A stretch of DNA of 64,000 nt from Chitinophagales bacterium (GCA_013299105.1 JAAFJY010000005.1:1-64000), one strand, 5' to 3'; positions 45,800 to 54,331 are shown, counted from the stretch's first letter. The notes: generated by a model from the letters alone, not told the origin. Program-made: numbers and translations.

Positions 45800-45973
45800 A
45801 CAATTGGGATCACTAGCAAAATACCTCGTGAACTTTATGTAGCGATACCTATATTTGCTTACGAAAAATTCTTCCAGCGTCCTCTGATTCAGGAAATTGT
45901 GATGGAAGACAAAATCAATTTGCTGGTTTTCGATGATCAAACTCAAACCATCCTACTATGGGAAACTTGGTAA
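45800..45973 (+). pseudogene. xisH: xisH remnant (3' part only)
   Basis: Reading the frame that ends at the TAA at 45971-45973 gives PRELYVAIPIFAYEKFFQ, then RPLIQEIVMEDKINLLVFDD and QTQTILLWETW. This matches the C-terminal part of XisH, which pairs with XisI. The N-terminal nuclease-like part is not present upstream: the sequence in this frame has no start and a different frame is open. The coding sequence overlaps the xisI start by 16 bp, the normal xisH-xisI arrangement. I call it a decayed gene; a sequencing frameshift would not restore the missing N-terminus. Confidence 0.65.
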
Positions 45974-46299
45974 AATTTCGGCAAGCCATCATGCAGGCGC
46001 TCACGGAGCACCTGAAATCCGCGCCTTCCAAGCACCAGCCAGCCGTAGAATCATATGTGGTTTTTGATACGGAACGAGACCACTACCAACTCATGTCCGT
46101 AGGTTGGGAGGATCGGCACCGGGTTTATTTTTGTATCCTACACTTTGACATCAAAGGAGATAAAATCTGGTTGCAGGAGAACAACACCGATTACGACATT
46201 GTGGGACGGCTCGAAGAACTGGGAATAACCAAATCAGACCTGGTCATCGGCTTTCTACCAGCTGATGTAAGGGAAATGACGGATTTTGCGGTAGCATGA
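45958..46299 (+). CDS. xisI: XisI family protein
   Basis: A 113-aa protein. The family pattern is clear: VESYVVFDTERDHYQLMSVG, then VYFCILHFDIKGDKIWLQ, NNTDYDIVGRLEELGI and VIGFLPADVREMT. XisI was described with XisH as a controlling factor for excision of the cyanobacterial fdxN element, but the pair is widespread outside cyanobacteria and its role there is unclear. Here xisI is intact while xisH is not. The start overlaps the xisH remnant. Confidence 0.9.
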   Translation: MGNLVKFRQAIMQALTEHLKSAPSKHQPAVESYVVFDTERDHYQLMSVGWEDRHRVYFCILHFDIKGDKIWLQENNTDYDIVGRLEELGITKSDLVIGFLPADVREMTDFAVA

Positions 46300-46342
46300 G
46301 GCTACCTCCTAATTACCCAAGCCATTTCTCTTCCACGCATCG

Positions 46343-46807
46343 CTACGGCGCATTGTCCAAATTATCCAAGCCATTCACCTGGATTTTTCGTTGCGCAGCG
46401 ATTTGTGGGTCAAAATTGCGCTGAAAATTGGTATGTGTCCTGAGTACATACATGCCCCTTGGCCAATGCTGCTGCAAACGAAAATGGCCAATCCCATAAC
46501 CTTCGGATACATCCAGGTTCATCTGTGCGAGAATATTGCCGAAAGGATCTAATAACTCTACGTGGGCGATATTACTGTTGTTGGACCGATGCAGGTTGAG
46601 GACTTCACGCACATAAACTTTGAATCCAATTCTTGCGCCAAGGGTATATTGAGCTTGATCGGTATGCAAATGGATTTTCTCCTGTGGATGTACCGCAAAG
46701 TAATGCTGAAGATTGCGTACTATTATTTCCTGATTCTGGGAAAAACCAAGGGTGGCTAAACCCAAGTGGCACAACAAGCCTAATAGAATTCGACATACAG
46801 GTTTCAT
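46343..46807 (-). CDS. truncated MG2-like (macroglobulin-type) secreted domain protein
   Basis: A 154-aa protein. The signal peptide (about 1-22, CHLGLATLGFSQ) follows the ATG at 46807. Residues 25-150 match the N-terminal MG2-like domain of Bacteroidota outer-membrane proteins: HPQEKIHLHTDQAQYTLG, HVELLDPFGNILAQMNL, GMYVLRTHTNFQRNFD. Family members usually run on for several hundred residues into carboxypeptidase-regulatory and TonB plug domains; this one stops after one domain. I saw no continuation in the 45 bp before xisI. It may be a fragment or a stand-alone form. Confidence 0.6.
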   Translation of the reverse strand: MKPVCRILLGLLCHLGLATLGFSQNQEIIVRNLQHYFAVHPQEKIHLHTDQAQYTLGARIGFKVYVREVLNLHRSNNSNIAHVELLDPFGNILAQMNLDVSEGYGIGHFRLQQHWPRGMYVLRTHTNFQRNFDPQIAAQRKIQVNGLDNLDNAP

Positions 46808-47011
46808 GATTGGATAATTTTGAGTAAAAAATCCATTTACCCTTTGATCTATCGCAAAACGCATCCGTTTATACGCATCTTTTTAACTCAAAATCAATGA
46901 ATTAAAAGCAATCAAGGGTTTTCAAATTCAACAGCCTGACATGATGAATGTTCGGGTAAAATTGGCATTAACGGAAATTTAACTAATTACCAGCGGCTTA
47001 CATTAAAAAGC

Positions 47012-47043
47012 CGGGGCAACCATTAAACTATGGCTGCCCCGCT
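47012..47043 (-). terminator. rho-independent terminator after the 30-aa ORF
   Basis: Minus-strand stem cggggcagccat / atggttgccccg with one mismatch and a loop of about 8 nt, followed by 'gctttttaatg'. Confidence 0.65.
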
Positions 47044-47047
47044 GCAA

Positions 47048-47140
47048 CTAACCCTTCATGAATTCCCCGCTAAAAATATCTTCTGGTTTTGTAAAGGCAT
47101 CAATGGATTGAGGATTTAGTTTTTCAAATCTGCTTTCCAT
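47048..47140 (-). CDS. possible 30-aa peptide
   Basis: An open frame ATG to TAG on the minus strand encoding MESRFEKLNPQSIDAFTKPE and then DIFSGEFMKG. A purine-rich 'taaggaaacgcg' precedes the ATG, better than the average start in this window, and a hairpin terminator follows 4 bp after the stop. It is 103 bp downstream of the hemerythrin-like gene, same strand. I do not recognise the peptide. It could be a small protein, a RiPP precursor without a modifying enzyme nearby, or chance. Confidence 0.35.
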   Translation of the reverse strand: MESRFEKLNPQSIDAFTKPEDIFSGEFMKG

Positions 47141-47242
47141 CGCGTTTCCTTACACCACAAAGATGGGCCTACTTTGGGGCCAAATGCATGAACTTTGGTT
47201 AGGGTTGGAAATGATTTTGATCAGTTGGATAAAATAACCTGC

Positions 47243-47920
47243 TCAAACTTCACTCAGCTCCAATGCTGCTTCCACTTGGGCATATTCTCCTGGCGAAAGC
47301 CTATTTCTGGCAACTTTGAGATTGCCCTCCACCACAAAAGCTGGGGCAGTAGCCATCATGCCTTTGAACATTTCCTGCACATGCTTCAACGGCTGCGAAC
47401 CAATGATATAAGGTGTCCAAAGCACCATGATTTCGGGGTCCATGCTGCCCAGGATGCGGGCCTCCTGGTCGGCGATTTCCTCATCACTCAGGTGTTCCCA
47501 GATCAGGGCTTGGGTATCGCGTTCTTCTTCCATCATGTGGATCAGCATCTCGGTATGCAAGTTGCACAGGTCTGTGTACAAGGCTACTCCAGCAGTGTGT
47601 TGATCCTGCCCGGCCCGCAATTCATCCACGATTGAATGGACATTGGCGCTCAGTTCATCCAGGCGCTGGTGCAGGCGTTGGTGCTCATCGCGATCGTGTT
47701 GGGTAGCGTTGGGACATCGCTGGTCCAACTCAGCAAAAGAAAGGTCGTCTTCGTGGTGAGAATGGCTGTACACCAGGGTAAAAATTTCGTCCATCAATTT
47801 TTGCAAAGCCTGCACAGCGCTGATGTTGTAAAAATCAGTTTTGCCAGCCAGGGTAGTCAACTCGCCAAAAGCCAGGCGCAGGGCCTTGTGAGGGGTATCA
47901 AAAACGGGTTTGCGTGTCAT
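47243..47920 (-). CDS. hemerythrin-like (HHE) domain protein
   Basis: A 225-aa cytoplasmic protein; I use the ATG at 47920 (MTRKPVFDTPHKALRLAFG). Spaced histidines and acidic residues fit a diiron four-helix bundle: TPHKAL, YSHSHHEDDLSF, DEHQRLHQRLDEL and HTEMLIHMMEEERD. Such domains bind O2 or sense oxygen, nitric oxide or oxidative stress. The C-terminal 70 residues form a further helical part that is not recognised. Confirmation needs a profile match because I rely on spacing alone. Confidence 0.75.
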   Translation of the reverse strand: MTRKPVFDTPHKALRLAFGELTTLAGKTDFYNISAVQALQKLMDEIFTLVYSHSHHEDDLSFAELDQRCPNATQHDRDEHQRLHQRLDELSANVHSIVDELRAGQDQHTAGVALYTDLCNLHTEMLIHMMEEERDTQALIWEHLSDEEIADQEARILGSMDPEIMVLWTPYIIGSQPLKHVQEMFKGMMATAPAFVVEGNLKVARNRLSPGEYAQVEAALELSEV

Positions 47921-47985
47921 GGTTTTAGGTTGTTTTGGTGTAAGTAACGGTTCAAAAATATACCTTCCCAATTTTTTAATTGCTA

Positions 47986-48152
47986 GTTGTCAACATCATG
48001 GTCAACGTAATGCTAGAAATCCGTGTAAATCCGTGTAAATCCGCTTAATCCGTGTCATCCGTGTTCCCATCCCGCGAAGCGGGACAAAAAAGATTCGTGG
48101 CTACATCGGAGCAACGAAGTTGCGAATTGGTAAGGTTTATTCGTGGCTTGTC
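47986..48152. repeat. family B copy upstream of the propeller sensor
   Basis: Modules in order: 'gtcaacatcatggtcaacgt', 'aaatccgtgtaaatccgtg', 'aatccgtgtcatccgtgttc', palindrome 'cccgcgaagcggg', 'gcaacgaagttgcgaattgg', 'ttattcgtggcttgtcac'. Same order as at 44672-44812. Confidence 0.7.
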
Positions 48153-48298
48153 ACCAACGGTTTCGAGTCAAAAGACAACAACAAATCCCATCATGACTTG
48201 CAAGGGCTGGATGAATTGAGGAAAACAGCGAATGAATTGTCCTTTTTTTAGACCAAAAGTGCTGTTTATTGGCCGCTAAACCCTAATTTTACTAGGCG

Positions 48299-51200
48299 AT
48301 GAAGTACTTTTTTGCATTCATTTTCTGCTTCTTTTTTATACTTGGTTTGCCTGCTCAGGTGCCCAAGCAATTCCTGTTTACGCCCTACGATGTAAGCACT
48401 GGTCTGCCCTCCAATCGCATCAATGACATCGTCCAAGACCAAGAAGGCTTTCTTTGGCTGGCTACTGCCGAGGGTTTGGCCCGTTTTGACGGCACCCACT
48501 GCAAGTTGTTTCGCAGCACCCAAAAAGACAAAAAATCGTACCCCTTTTCTTTTGTCCAACAGGTGCACTTGGACCAAAAACAAAGGCTCTGGCTGGTGAG
48601 CGGTCATTGGGAATTGGGCTATTTTGACACCAAAACCTTTCGCTACACCCCCGTTGAATTGGCGCCCGAAGACCCCGCCCTTAAATCCAGCCCCAAGGGC
48701 ATCATCGCCAATACTGGCGATGCTGTTTTATTGGGAGTCGGGAGCACAGAAATTTTGGTTTTTGATGAAAAAAAGCAAGTCTTTAGGCCCGCCCATGACT
48801 TTTTTCCCCGCAAACGGGATTGGAAAGTACAGCACTTTTGGCGGCAGCCGGGCACGGATCAATACGGGGCTTACATCACGGGCAAAGGGGCCATGCTGTA
48901 TGACCGCACCACCAAAAAATTGCATGTAACTGATGCTACCCACCAAAACTTGCCCTATTTGAGTGTGTTGAATCAGTTTGAAGGTTTGCAAGGCGTGGAG
49001 TTTGATCAAAACAAGCGAATTTGGCTACTCAGATGGAATGGTCGGCCAATTTTTTCTTGTTACGATCCCAGGCTACAAAAATTTGTGGTGAAAGACATCT
49101 ATGGCCAAGACCCCAAAATGTACTACGACGTGGGTACTTTTTTTATGCAAAAAAATGGTACTTTTTGGGCCAGTGGGGGTGGTTTTTTGGCCTATTTTGA
49201 TGAAAATAAAAAACAATTTGTCAATATTCCATCAGGCACCAGCCCCTATGCAGAGATCAACTACTCCAGGATCATGTTCATCTACGAAGACCGTGAACAA
49301 AACCTTTGGGCTGGTACTGAAAACAACGGATTGTACCGATTCACCCCTGGCAGTAAGTATTTCTCAAATGTTCCTTACCTCTCCCTGCACACCAACAGGC
49401 CCAGCGTCAACTCTCCGCTCTGTTACCTTGAAGAACCCGATGGTTCAATTTTGATTTTTGCCTGGGCCGAAGGCTTCTATCGCTACGACCGACACCTCAA
49501 TCTGCTGCCTACCGACATCAAAGCAGATTTTATCATGCCCTCCTGTTGGGATGCATGCCTGGACCGAGACCCCAACTACGCCTGGTTCAGTGCCCAACCT
49601 GGCATTTGTCATTATGATCAACGCAATCGAAGTATGCGTTTTTACAATCCTCCCCTGCTCCAAAACAGTACAGTCCGGCAAGTCGAAATGGACCCCGCTG
49701 GCAATCTTTGGTTCGGCACCCAAAGCAAAGGCGTTTTCAAATGGGATCGCCAAAAAGGCAAGGTTGATTTTGAAAAAGGGTTTTACAAAATCAAAAGCAT
49801 CGACATCAACAGGCCAGTCAACCAAATCACCATCGACTCTCATGGTTGGGTTTGGATCGCTACAGGAGAGTATGGCATGTACGTGGTGGATAGCAAAACC
49901 GATCAAGTCCTGATGCATTTTGAAAAAAACGCCAGTGGTTTTGAAAAAATACCAGAGCCTGGTGTCTCCCAAGTCTTGGAATACAGCGATAGTGTCATGA
50001 TTTTTGCCACTTCTGAAGAGGTTTTGCTTTACAACCGCAAGCTCAAAAAGACCCGCGAGATTGTAAACCAGGAAGACATCATGGGCTTGATTGCCATCTT
50101 GCAAAAAGACCAGGAAGGCAACATCTGGATGGGCACCTTGAGCAAGCTGTACCGTTTTCATCCCTACAAACCCGTCACCCTTGAGTTTGACCGAGCGGAT
50201 GGAATTTTTGATGAGACGTTCACGCTCAGTTCCTCCAAATTGCTCTCCGACGGGCGCATCATCATGGGCTGCGACCACCAATTCATCGTCTTTGACCCCA
50301 AAAAACTCAAATCCAAGCCACAATTGCCCAAGGTCAGGGTCACCGACATTGCCATCAACAATGAAGTGCTGCCGCTGGATTCGCTCTTAAACCTGGAAAT
50401 CATTGGATTAAACCTCCAAAAAAACAACCTCAGCATCGACTTTTCAGCCTTGACTTTTGACAATTTTCTCAGCATCCAATACCAACTGGAAGGGCTGGAC
50501 AAGGACTGGATCAATGCCGATCCGAGCAATCGTGCGGTTTACAATTATATCCCACCAGGCACTTATCGGTTTTTAATGCGGGCGATCAACTCAGAATTGG
50601 CCATCTCGCCTGTGCAGTACCAGTTAACGGTCAAAATATATCCGCCCTTCTACCGGGCTTCCTGGTTTTATGCACTTTTGTTGCTCGTTTTGGTAGGTAC
50701 GGTATTGTGGTTCGACGCCGAACGCACGCGCCGGAAAGAAGCCGTGGCTGAAGTGCGCAACAAAATTGCCCAGGACTTGCACCAGGAAGTCAACACTGCC
50801 TTGCAAAACATCAACATCCTGAGTGAAATGGCCAACCTAAAGGCCGAACAGGACCTCCAAAAGTCGAAGGAGTTCATGACGCAGATACACAGCAAAAGCA
50901 ATAAGGTGATCGACGCCATGAATGACATGCTCTGGGGCATTGCACCCGAAAACGACAGCATGAAACAAACCCTGCTGCGCATGGAAGAGTTGGTACAACG
51001 CTTGCAAAACCGCCACGATGCCCAAATCGACATGCTCATCGAAGCCGAAGTAAAAACCCTGAACCTCGACATGCGCAAGCGCTACGGCATTTTTCTGCTG
51101 TTCAAAGAAGGAGCCAAGGGTTTGCTTTCGGTTTGCCCACAAGGGTATCGCTTGCATGTTTTTGTGGAGAAAAAAGACTGGGTTTTTACCGCTTATTGTG

Positions 51201-51346
51201 AGCAAGCCGACTATGACACCGTTGCCCTCAACAACCTCATTTCCCGCTCGGATTTGCGCCAGCGCATCCTGGCTTTGAATGCACAAATCCAGGTCAACGA
51301 AGAGCCCTTGGGCTTCACTTTCGAGTTTCGGGTACCTGTTGAGTGA
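48299..51346 (+). CDS. propeller sensor with degenerate histidine kinase domain
   Basis: A 1015-aa protein. A signal peptide (FAFIFCFFFILGLPAQ) leads into Reg_prop repeats that make two beta-propellers (DQEGFLWLATAEGLARFDG and others), a Y_Y_Y domain (about 690-750) and a membrane helix (about 770-790, FYALLLLVLVGTVLWF). The HisKA_3-like helices keep an H box (QDLHQEVNTALQNI). The ATP-binding domain is degenerate: the N-box position reads FKEGAKGLLSVC without the usual Asn, and no DxGxG glycine box is found. It may be a pseudokinase that binds a partner kinase. No response regulator is adjacent. Confidence 0.85.
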   Translation: MKYFFAFIFCFFFILGLPAQVPKQFLFTPYDVSTGLPSNRINDIVQDQEGFLWLATAEGLARFDGTHCKLFRSTQKDKKSYPFSFVQQVHLDQKQRLWLVSGHWELGYFDTKTFRYTPVELAPEDPALKSSPKGIIANTGDAVLLGVGSTEILVFDEKKQVFRPAHDFFPRKRDWKVQHFWRQPGTDQYGAYITGKGAMLYDRTTKKLHVTDATHQNLPYLSVLNQFEGLQGVEFDQNKRIWLLRWNGRPIFSCYDPRLQKFVVKDIYGQDPKMYYDVGTFFMQKNGTFWASGGGFLAYFDENKKQFVNIPSGTSPYAEINYSRIMFIYEDREQNLWAGTENNGLYRFTPGSKYFSNVPYLSLHTNRPSVNSPLCYLEEPDGSILIFAWAEGFYRYDRHLNLLPTDIKADFIMPSCWDACLDRDPNYAWFSAQPGICHYDQRNRSMRFYNPPLLQNSTVRQVEMDPAGNLWFGTQSKGVFKWDRQKGKVDFEKGFYKIKSIDINRPVNQITIDSHGWVWIATGEYGMYVVDSKTDQVLMHFEKNASGFEKIPEPGVSQVLEYSDSVMIFATSEEVLLYNRKLKKTREIVNQEDIMGLIAILQKDQEGNIWMGTLSKLYRFHPYKPVTLEFDRADGIFDETFTLSSSKLLSDGRIIMGCDHQFIVFDPKKLKSKPQLPKVRVTDIAINNEVLPLDSLLNLEIIGLNLQKNNLSIDFSALTFDNFLSIQYQLEGLDKDWINADPSNRAVYNYIPPGTYRFLMRAINSELAISPVQYQLTVKIYPPFYRASWFYALLLLVLVGTVLWFDAERTRRKEAVAEVRNKIAQDLHQEVNTALQNINILSEMANLKAEQDLQKSKEFMTQIHSKSNKVIDAMNDMLWGIAPENDSMKQTLLRMEELVQRLQNRHDAQIDMLIEAEVKTLNLDMRKRYGIFLLFKEGAKGLLSVCPQGYRLHVFVEKKDWVFTAYCEQADYDTVALNNLISRSDLRQRILALNAQIQVNEEPLGFTFEFRVPVE

Positions 51347-51622
51347 GCAATTTGCCGGATTTTTATAGGCAAAAACACGAAAAATCAACTATAAATTAGG
51401 ATTATTAATTAAAACACCATACATTAATAGCCGAAACTACTTTTTGACCGTATAAATATCTTCATCCACTAGCAACCACGAATATACCTTTTCATCCTTT
51501 TGGCCAAACACTTCAAGGCGACCACCTTTGACTAAGCTCTGGCAAAAATACAGCCACGACAAGTTACCTCTTAGCTTGTTCGTGCCATTATTCAGTACTT
51601 TTCTTCACCAAAAGGTAAACCT

Positions 51623-53749
51623 ATGCGCTTCGACAGTCAACACATTCGCAACGTGGTGTTGCTGGGTCATTCTGGCTCTGGCAAAACCACGCTGGCAGAA
51701 GCCATGCTATTTGAGGGAGGCGAGATTAGCCGCCGTGGATCAGTGGAAGAGGGCAATACGGTGTCAGACTACACCGACCTCGAACACGAACGCGGCGGCT
51801 CACTCTTCTCTTCGCTCGAACACGTAACCTGGAAAGATTCCAAGATCAATGTGATCGACACCCCCGGCCTCGACGATTTTGTGGGCGAGGTGGTGTCTTC
51901 ACTCAGGGTTGCAACTACTGGTGTAGTGGTGCTCAACGCCAAAAACGGCGTAGAAGTAGGCACCGAACTGATTTGGGAATACCTCGAAAAATTTGACGCG
52001 CCCGCCCTGTTTGTCATCAACCAGGTGGACCACGAAAAAGCCGATTACGACAGTACCTTGGAGCAAGCAGTAGCCCGTTTTGGCAACAAAGTGTTGCCTT
52101 TTCAATACCCTTACAACCCTGGCGTGGGTTTCAATGCCATCATCGACGCCCTGCGCATGGTGATGTACTACTTCCCCAGCGGAGGTGGAAAACCCGAAAA
52201 ACGTCCGATCCCCGATGACGAAAAAGCCCGCGCCGATGATATGCACCGCGTGATCGTAGAAGCCGCCGCCGAAAACGATGAAACCTTGATGGAGCATTAT
52301 TTTGAAGCAGGCAACCTATCCGAAGAAGAATTGGCCGCTGGCCTGCGCATGGCCATTGCCCAAAGACAGATTTTCCCGGTTTTTGCCACTTCAGCCGTGC
52401 GCGACATGGGTTCGGGCCGGGTCATGGGCTTCATCAACGACGTATGCCCCTCCCCTGCCGAGCGCATGCCCGTGGACCTTGCCAATGGCAAAACCTTGCC
52501 CTGCAAATCCGATGCGCCTGCTACGGTATTTTTATATAAAACCATCAACGAGCCCAGGGTTGGTCTCCTCTCCTACTTCAAAGTTTACTCTGGCGTGCTC
52601 AAGGCTGGCGATGAATTGGTCAATGCCACCAATCGCACTGCCGAACGTTTTGGGCAATTGTTCATCGCCAATGGCAAAGACCGGGTAAGTGTCAATGAAC
52701 TGTATGCAGGCGACATTGGCGTGACCGTCAAACTGAAAAATAGCCACACCAACGATACCCTCAATGCCAAGGGCGTGGAGCACCAGATTGTGCCCATCCA
52801 GTTCCCAGAGCCTAGGGTGACGGTCTCTGTGGAACAAGCCAATAAAAACGAGATGGAAAAACTCATGAAGGCCCTGCACGCCATCCATGAAGAAGACCCC
52901 ACCCTCAACGTGGAGCAAAACGCCATCCTGAAGCAGACTTTGTTGCACGCCCAAGGCCAAATGCACCTGGACTTGGTGAAACACCGCGTGGAGCAAACCC
53001 AAGGCGTGAGCATGTCTTTCGGCAAGCCCCGCATCCCCTACCGCGAAACCATCACCAAGGCTGCGGACGCCATGTACCGCCATAAAAAACAAACGGGTGG
53101 GGCTGGGCAATTTGGCGAAGTACACCTGCGCATCGAGCCTTATCACGAGGGCATGTCCGACCCCGCAGGCCTGACTGTCCGCAACAAAGAAGTGGACGAT
53201 TTGCCCTGGGGCGGCAAGTTGGCCTTCTATTGGTGCATCGTAGGTGGCTCGATTGACTCCAAATACGCCAGCGCCATCAAAAAAGGCATCATGCAAAAAA
53301 TGGAAGAGGGTCCACTTACGGGTTCTTCCTGCCAAGATATCCGGGTGAGCATCTACGACGGCAAAATGCACCCCGTGGACTCCAACGACATGGCCTTCAT
53401 GCTCGCCTCGGCCCACGCCTTCAAGGACGCTTTCCGGGAGGCCGCGCCACAAATCCTGGAGCCAATCACGGATTTGAACATCCTCTGTGCCAGCGACGTG
53501 ATGGGCGACATCATGGGCGACCTGCAAACCCGCCGGGCCGTAATCATGGGCATGGGTGCCGAGGGCCACTACCAAGAAATCAAAGCCAGAGTGCCGCAAG
53601 CCGAATTGCACCTGTATTCGAGCACCTTGCGCGCCCTTACGCAAGGCCGGGCCAAATTCCACCAGGAGTTTGCGGAGTTTCAGTCGGTACCCGCCGAGGT
53701 GCAAAGCCGCCTGATGTCCGAGCACAAGGAAGTAGCGCTGAGCGAATAA
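51623..53749 (+). CDS. elongation factor G paralogue (EF-G2-like)
   Basis: A 708-aa five-domain EF-G homologue. G1 is GHSGSGKTTL. G3 reads VIDTPGLDDFVGEV, with leucine in place of the catalytic histidine of canonical DTPGH. Switch I is altered (HERGGSLFSS, not RGITI), and G4 is NQVD rather than NKxD. Domains II-V are complete (domain IV HKKQTGGAGQFGEVHL). From memory, a Bacteroides EF-G2 with similar changes supports translocation without GTP hydrolysis. A gene for canonical FusA should lie elsewhere. A purine-rich AAAGGTAAA precedes the ATG. Annotations as plain fusA would be misleading. Confidence 0.9.
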   Translation: MRFDSQHIRNVVLLGHSGSGKTTLAEAMLFEGGEISRRGSVEEGNTVSDYTDLEHERGGSLFSSLEHVTWKDSKINVIDTPGLDDFVGEVVSSLRVATTGVVVLNAKNGVEVGTELIWEYLEKFDAPALFVINQVDHEKADYDSTLEQAVARFGNKVLPFQYPYNPGVGFNAIIDALRMVMYYFPSGGGKPEKRPIPDDEKARADDMHRVIVEAAAENDETLMEHYFEAGNLSEEELAAGLRMAIAQRQIFPVFATSAVRDMGSGRVMGFINDVCPSPAERMPVDLANGKTLPCKSDAPATVFLYKTINEPRVGLLSYFKVYSGVLKAGDELVNATNRTAERFGQLFIANGKDRVSVNELYAGDIGVTVKLKNSHTNDTLNAKGVEHQIVPIQFPEPRVTVSVEQANKNEMEKLMKALHAIHEEDPTLNVEQNAILKQTLLHAQGQMHLDLVKHRVEQTQGVSMSFGKPRIPYRETITKAADAMYRHKKQTGGAGQFGEVHLRIEPYHEGMSDPAGLTVRNKEVDDLPWGGKLAFYWCIVGGSIDSKYASAIKKGIMQKMEEGPLTGSSCQDIRVSIYDGKMHPVDSNDMAFMLASAHAFKDAFREAAPQILEPITDLNILCASDVMGDIMGDLQTRRAVIMGMGAEGHYQEIKARVPQAELHLYSSTLRALTQGRAKFHQEFAEFQSVPAEVQSRLMSEHKEVALSE

Positions 53750-53776
53750 TGTATTTTTCTTGGATTAGAACTAGTG

Positions 53777-53812
53777 AAAAGCCGGGGTGAGAGTGATCTT
53801 GCTCCGGTTTTG
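53777..53812 (+). terminator. hairpin terminator after the EF-G paralogue
   Basis: Stem aaaagccggggtgag / cttgctccggtttt with wobble pairs and a 6-nt loop, then 'gttt', 28 bp past the stop codon. Confidence 0.6.
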
Positions 53813-53881
53813 TTTGGGGGGAATTTTCGGAAGGAGCAACGTTTACTGGGGGTTCTATTTTGAGCAGTACCATGAATCCCC

Positions 53882-54331
53882 TCATCCCGGCTTCTCCGTC
53901 CCAAATCTCACATTTCCCCTTTTATCATGATAAGCATAAATCGCCTGCCTCCGATTTCGATTAGAAAACGAAACGTGCACCCAGCTGTCAAACTCCTGGA
54001 TCAACTGGTCATAAGGCAGGTTGCTGTCTCGGATGGCTTCAAAAAGGGCTTGGATGGAAAGGCTGTTCACATGGATGTCAGCCGCTTCGCCTTTCATGTG
54101 CTGGCTATTGGCAGAGCCGCCGACCAAGCGATTCAACCTGGGACTGCGGTAACCGGAACTTACGATTACAGGTACGCCCAAACTCATTCTCAAAGGCTCT
54201 AACACATTTACACAAAGCAAACGCAGGGCTTCAATTTCTCTTTTTGAAGGCGTATTGTCGATTTCCGATCGTGCTGCGGTTTGGCTGACGGTCATCTCTT
54301 CCAGGGTGAAATGGGCGGTTAAATTGTTCAT
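53882..54331 (-). CDS. M15A-type D-Ala-D-Ala carboxypeptidase-like protein
   Basis: A 149-aa protein, whole-length match to the Peptidase_M15_3 fold. Zinc ligands are seen as SANSQHMKGEAADIHV (His and Asp) and WVHVSF (His). VSSGYRSPRLNRLVGG is the conserved loop. There is no signal peptide or membrane helix, so export is unclear. Such single-domain enzymes are frequent in phages and in phage-derived islands as endolysin-like genes, and also occur alone in bacterial chromosomes; no other phage gene is near. Convergent with the EF-G gene. Confidence 0.88.
   Translation of the reverse strand: MNNLTAHFTLEEMTVSQTAARSEIDNTPSKREIEALRLLCVNVLEPLRMSLGVPVIVSSGYRSPRLNRLVGGSANSQHMKGEAADIHVNSLSIQALFEAIRDSNLPYDQLIQEFDSWVHVSFSNRNRRQAIYAYHDKRGNVRFGTEKPG

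Noticed and set aside
45642-45842. 66-aa frame upstream of xisI as a real gene
   Set aside because: Its start lies in a tandem repeat and its 3' end overlaps the xisH remnant in another frame; I see no domain, so it is not called.
45958-46299. An fdxN-like excisable element associated with xisI
   Set aside because: There is no site-specific recombinase (XisF-like) nor matching att repeats, and xisH is broken.
49445-50323. 292-aa antisense frame inside the propeller sensor gene
   Set aside because: Overlaps the conserved Reg_prop region; no motif, so it is a shadow.
52532-53725. 397-aa open frame antisense to the EF-G paralogue
   Set aside because: The plus-strand frame encodes a full conserved EF-G; the antisense frame shows no domain and arises from high-GC third positions.
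53882-54331. Prophage endolysin module
   Set aside because: The M15A-type gene has no holin, tail, portal or integrase gene nearby, so a prophage is not supported.
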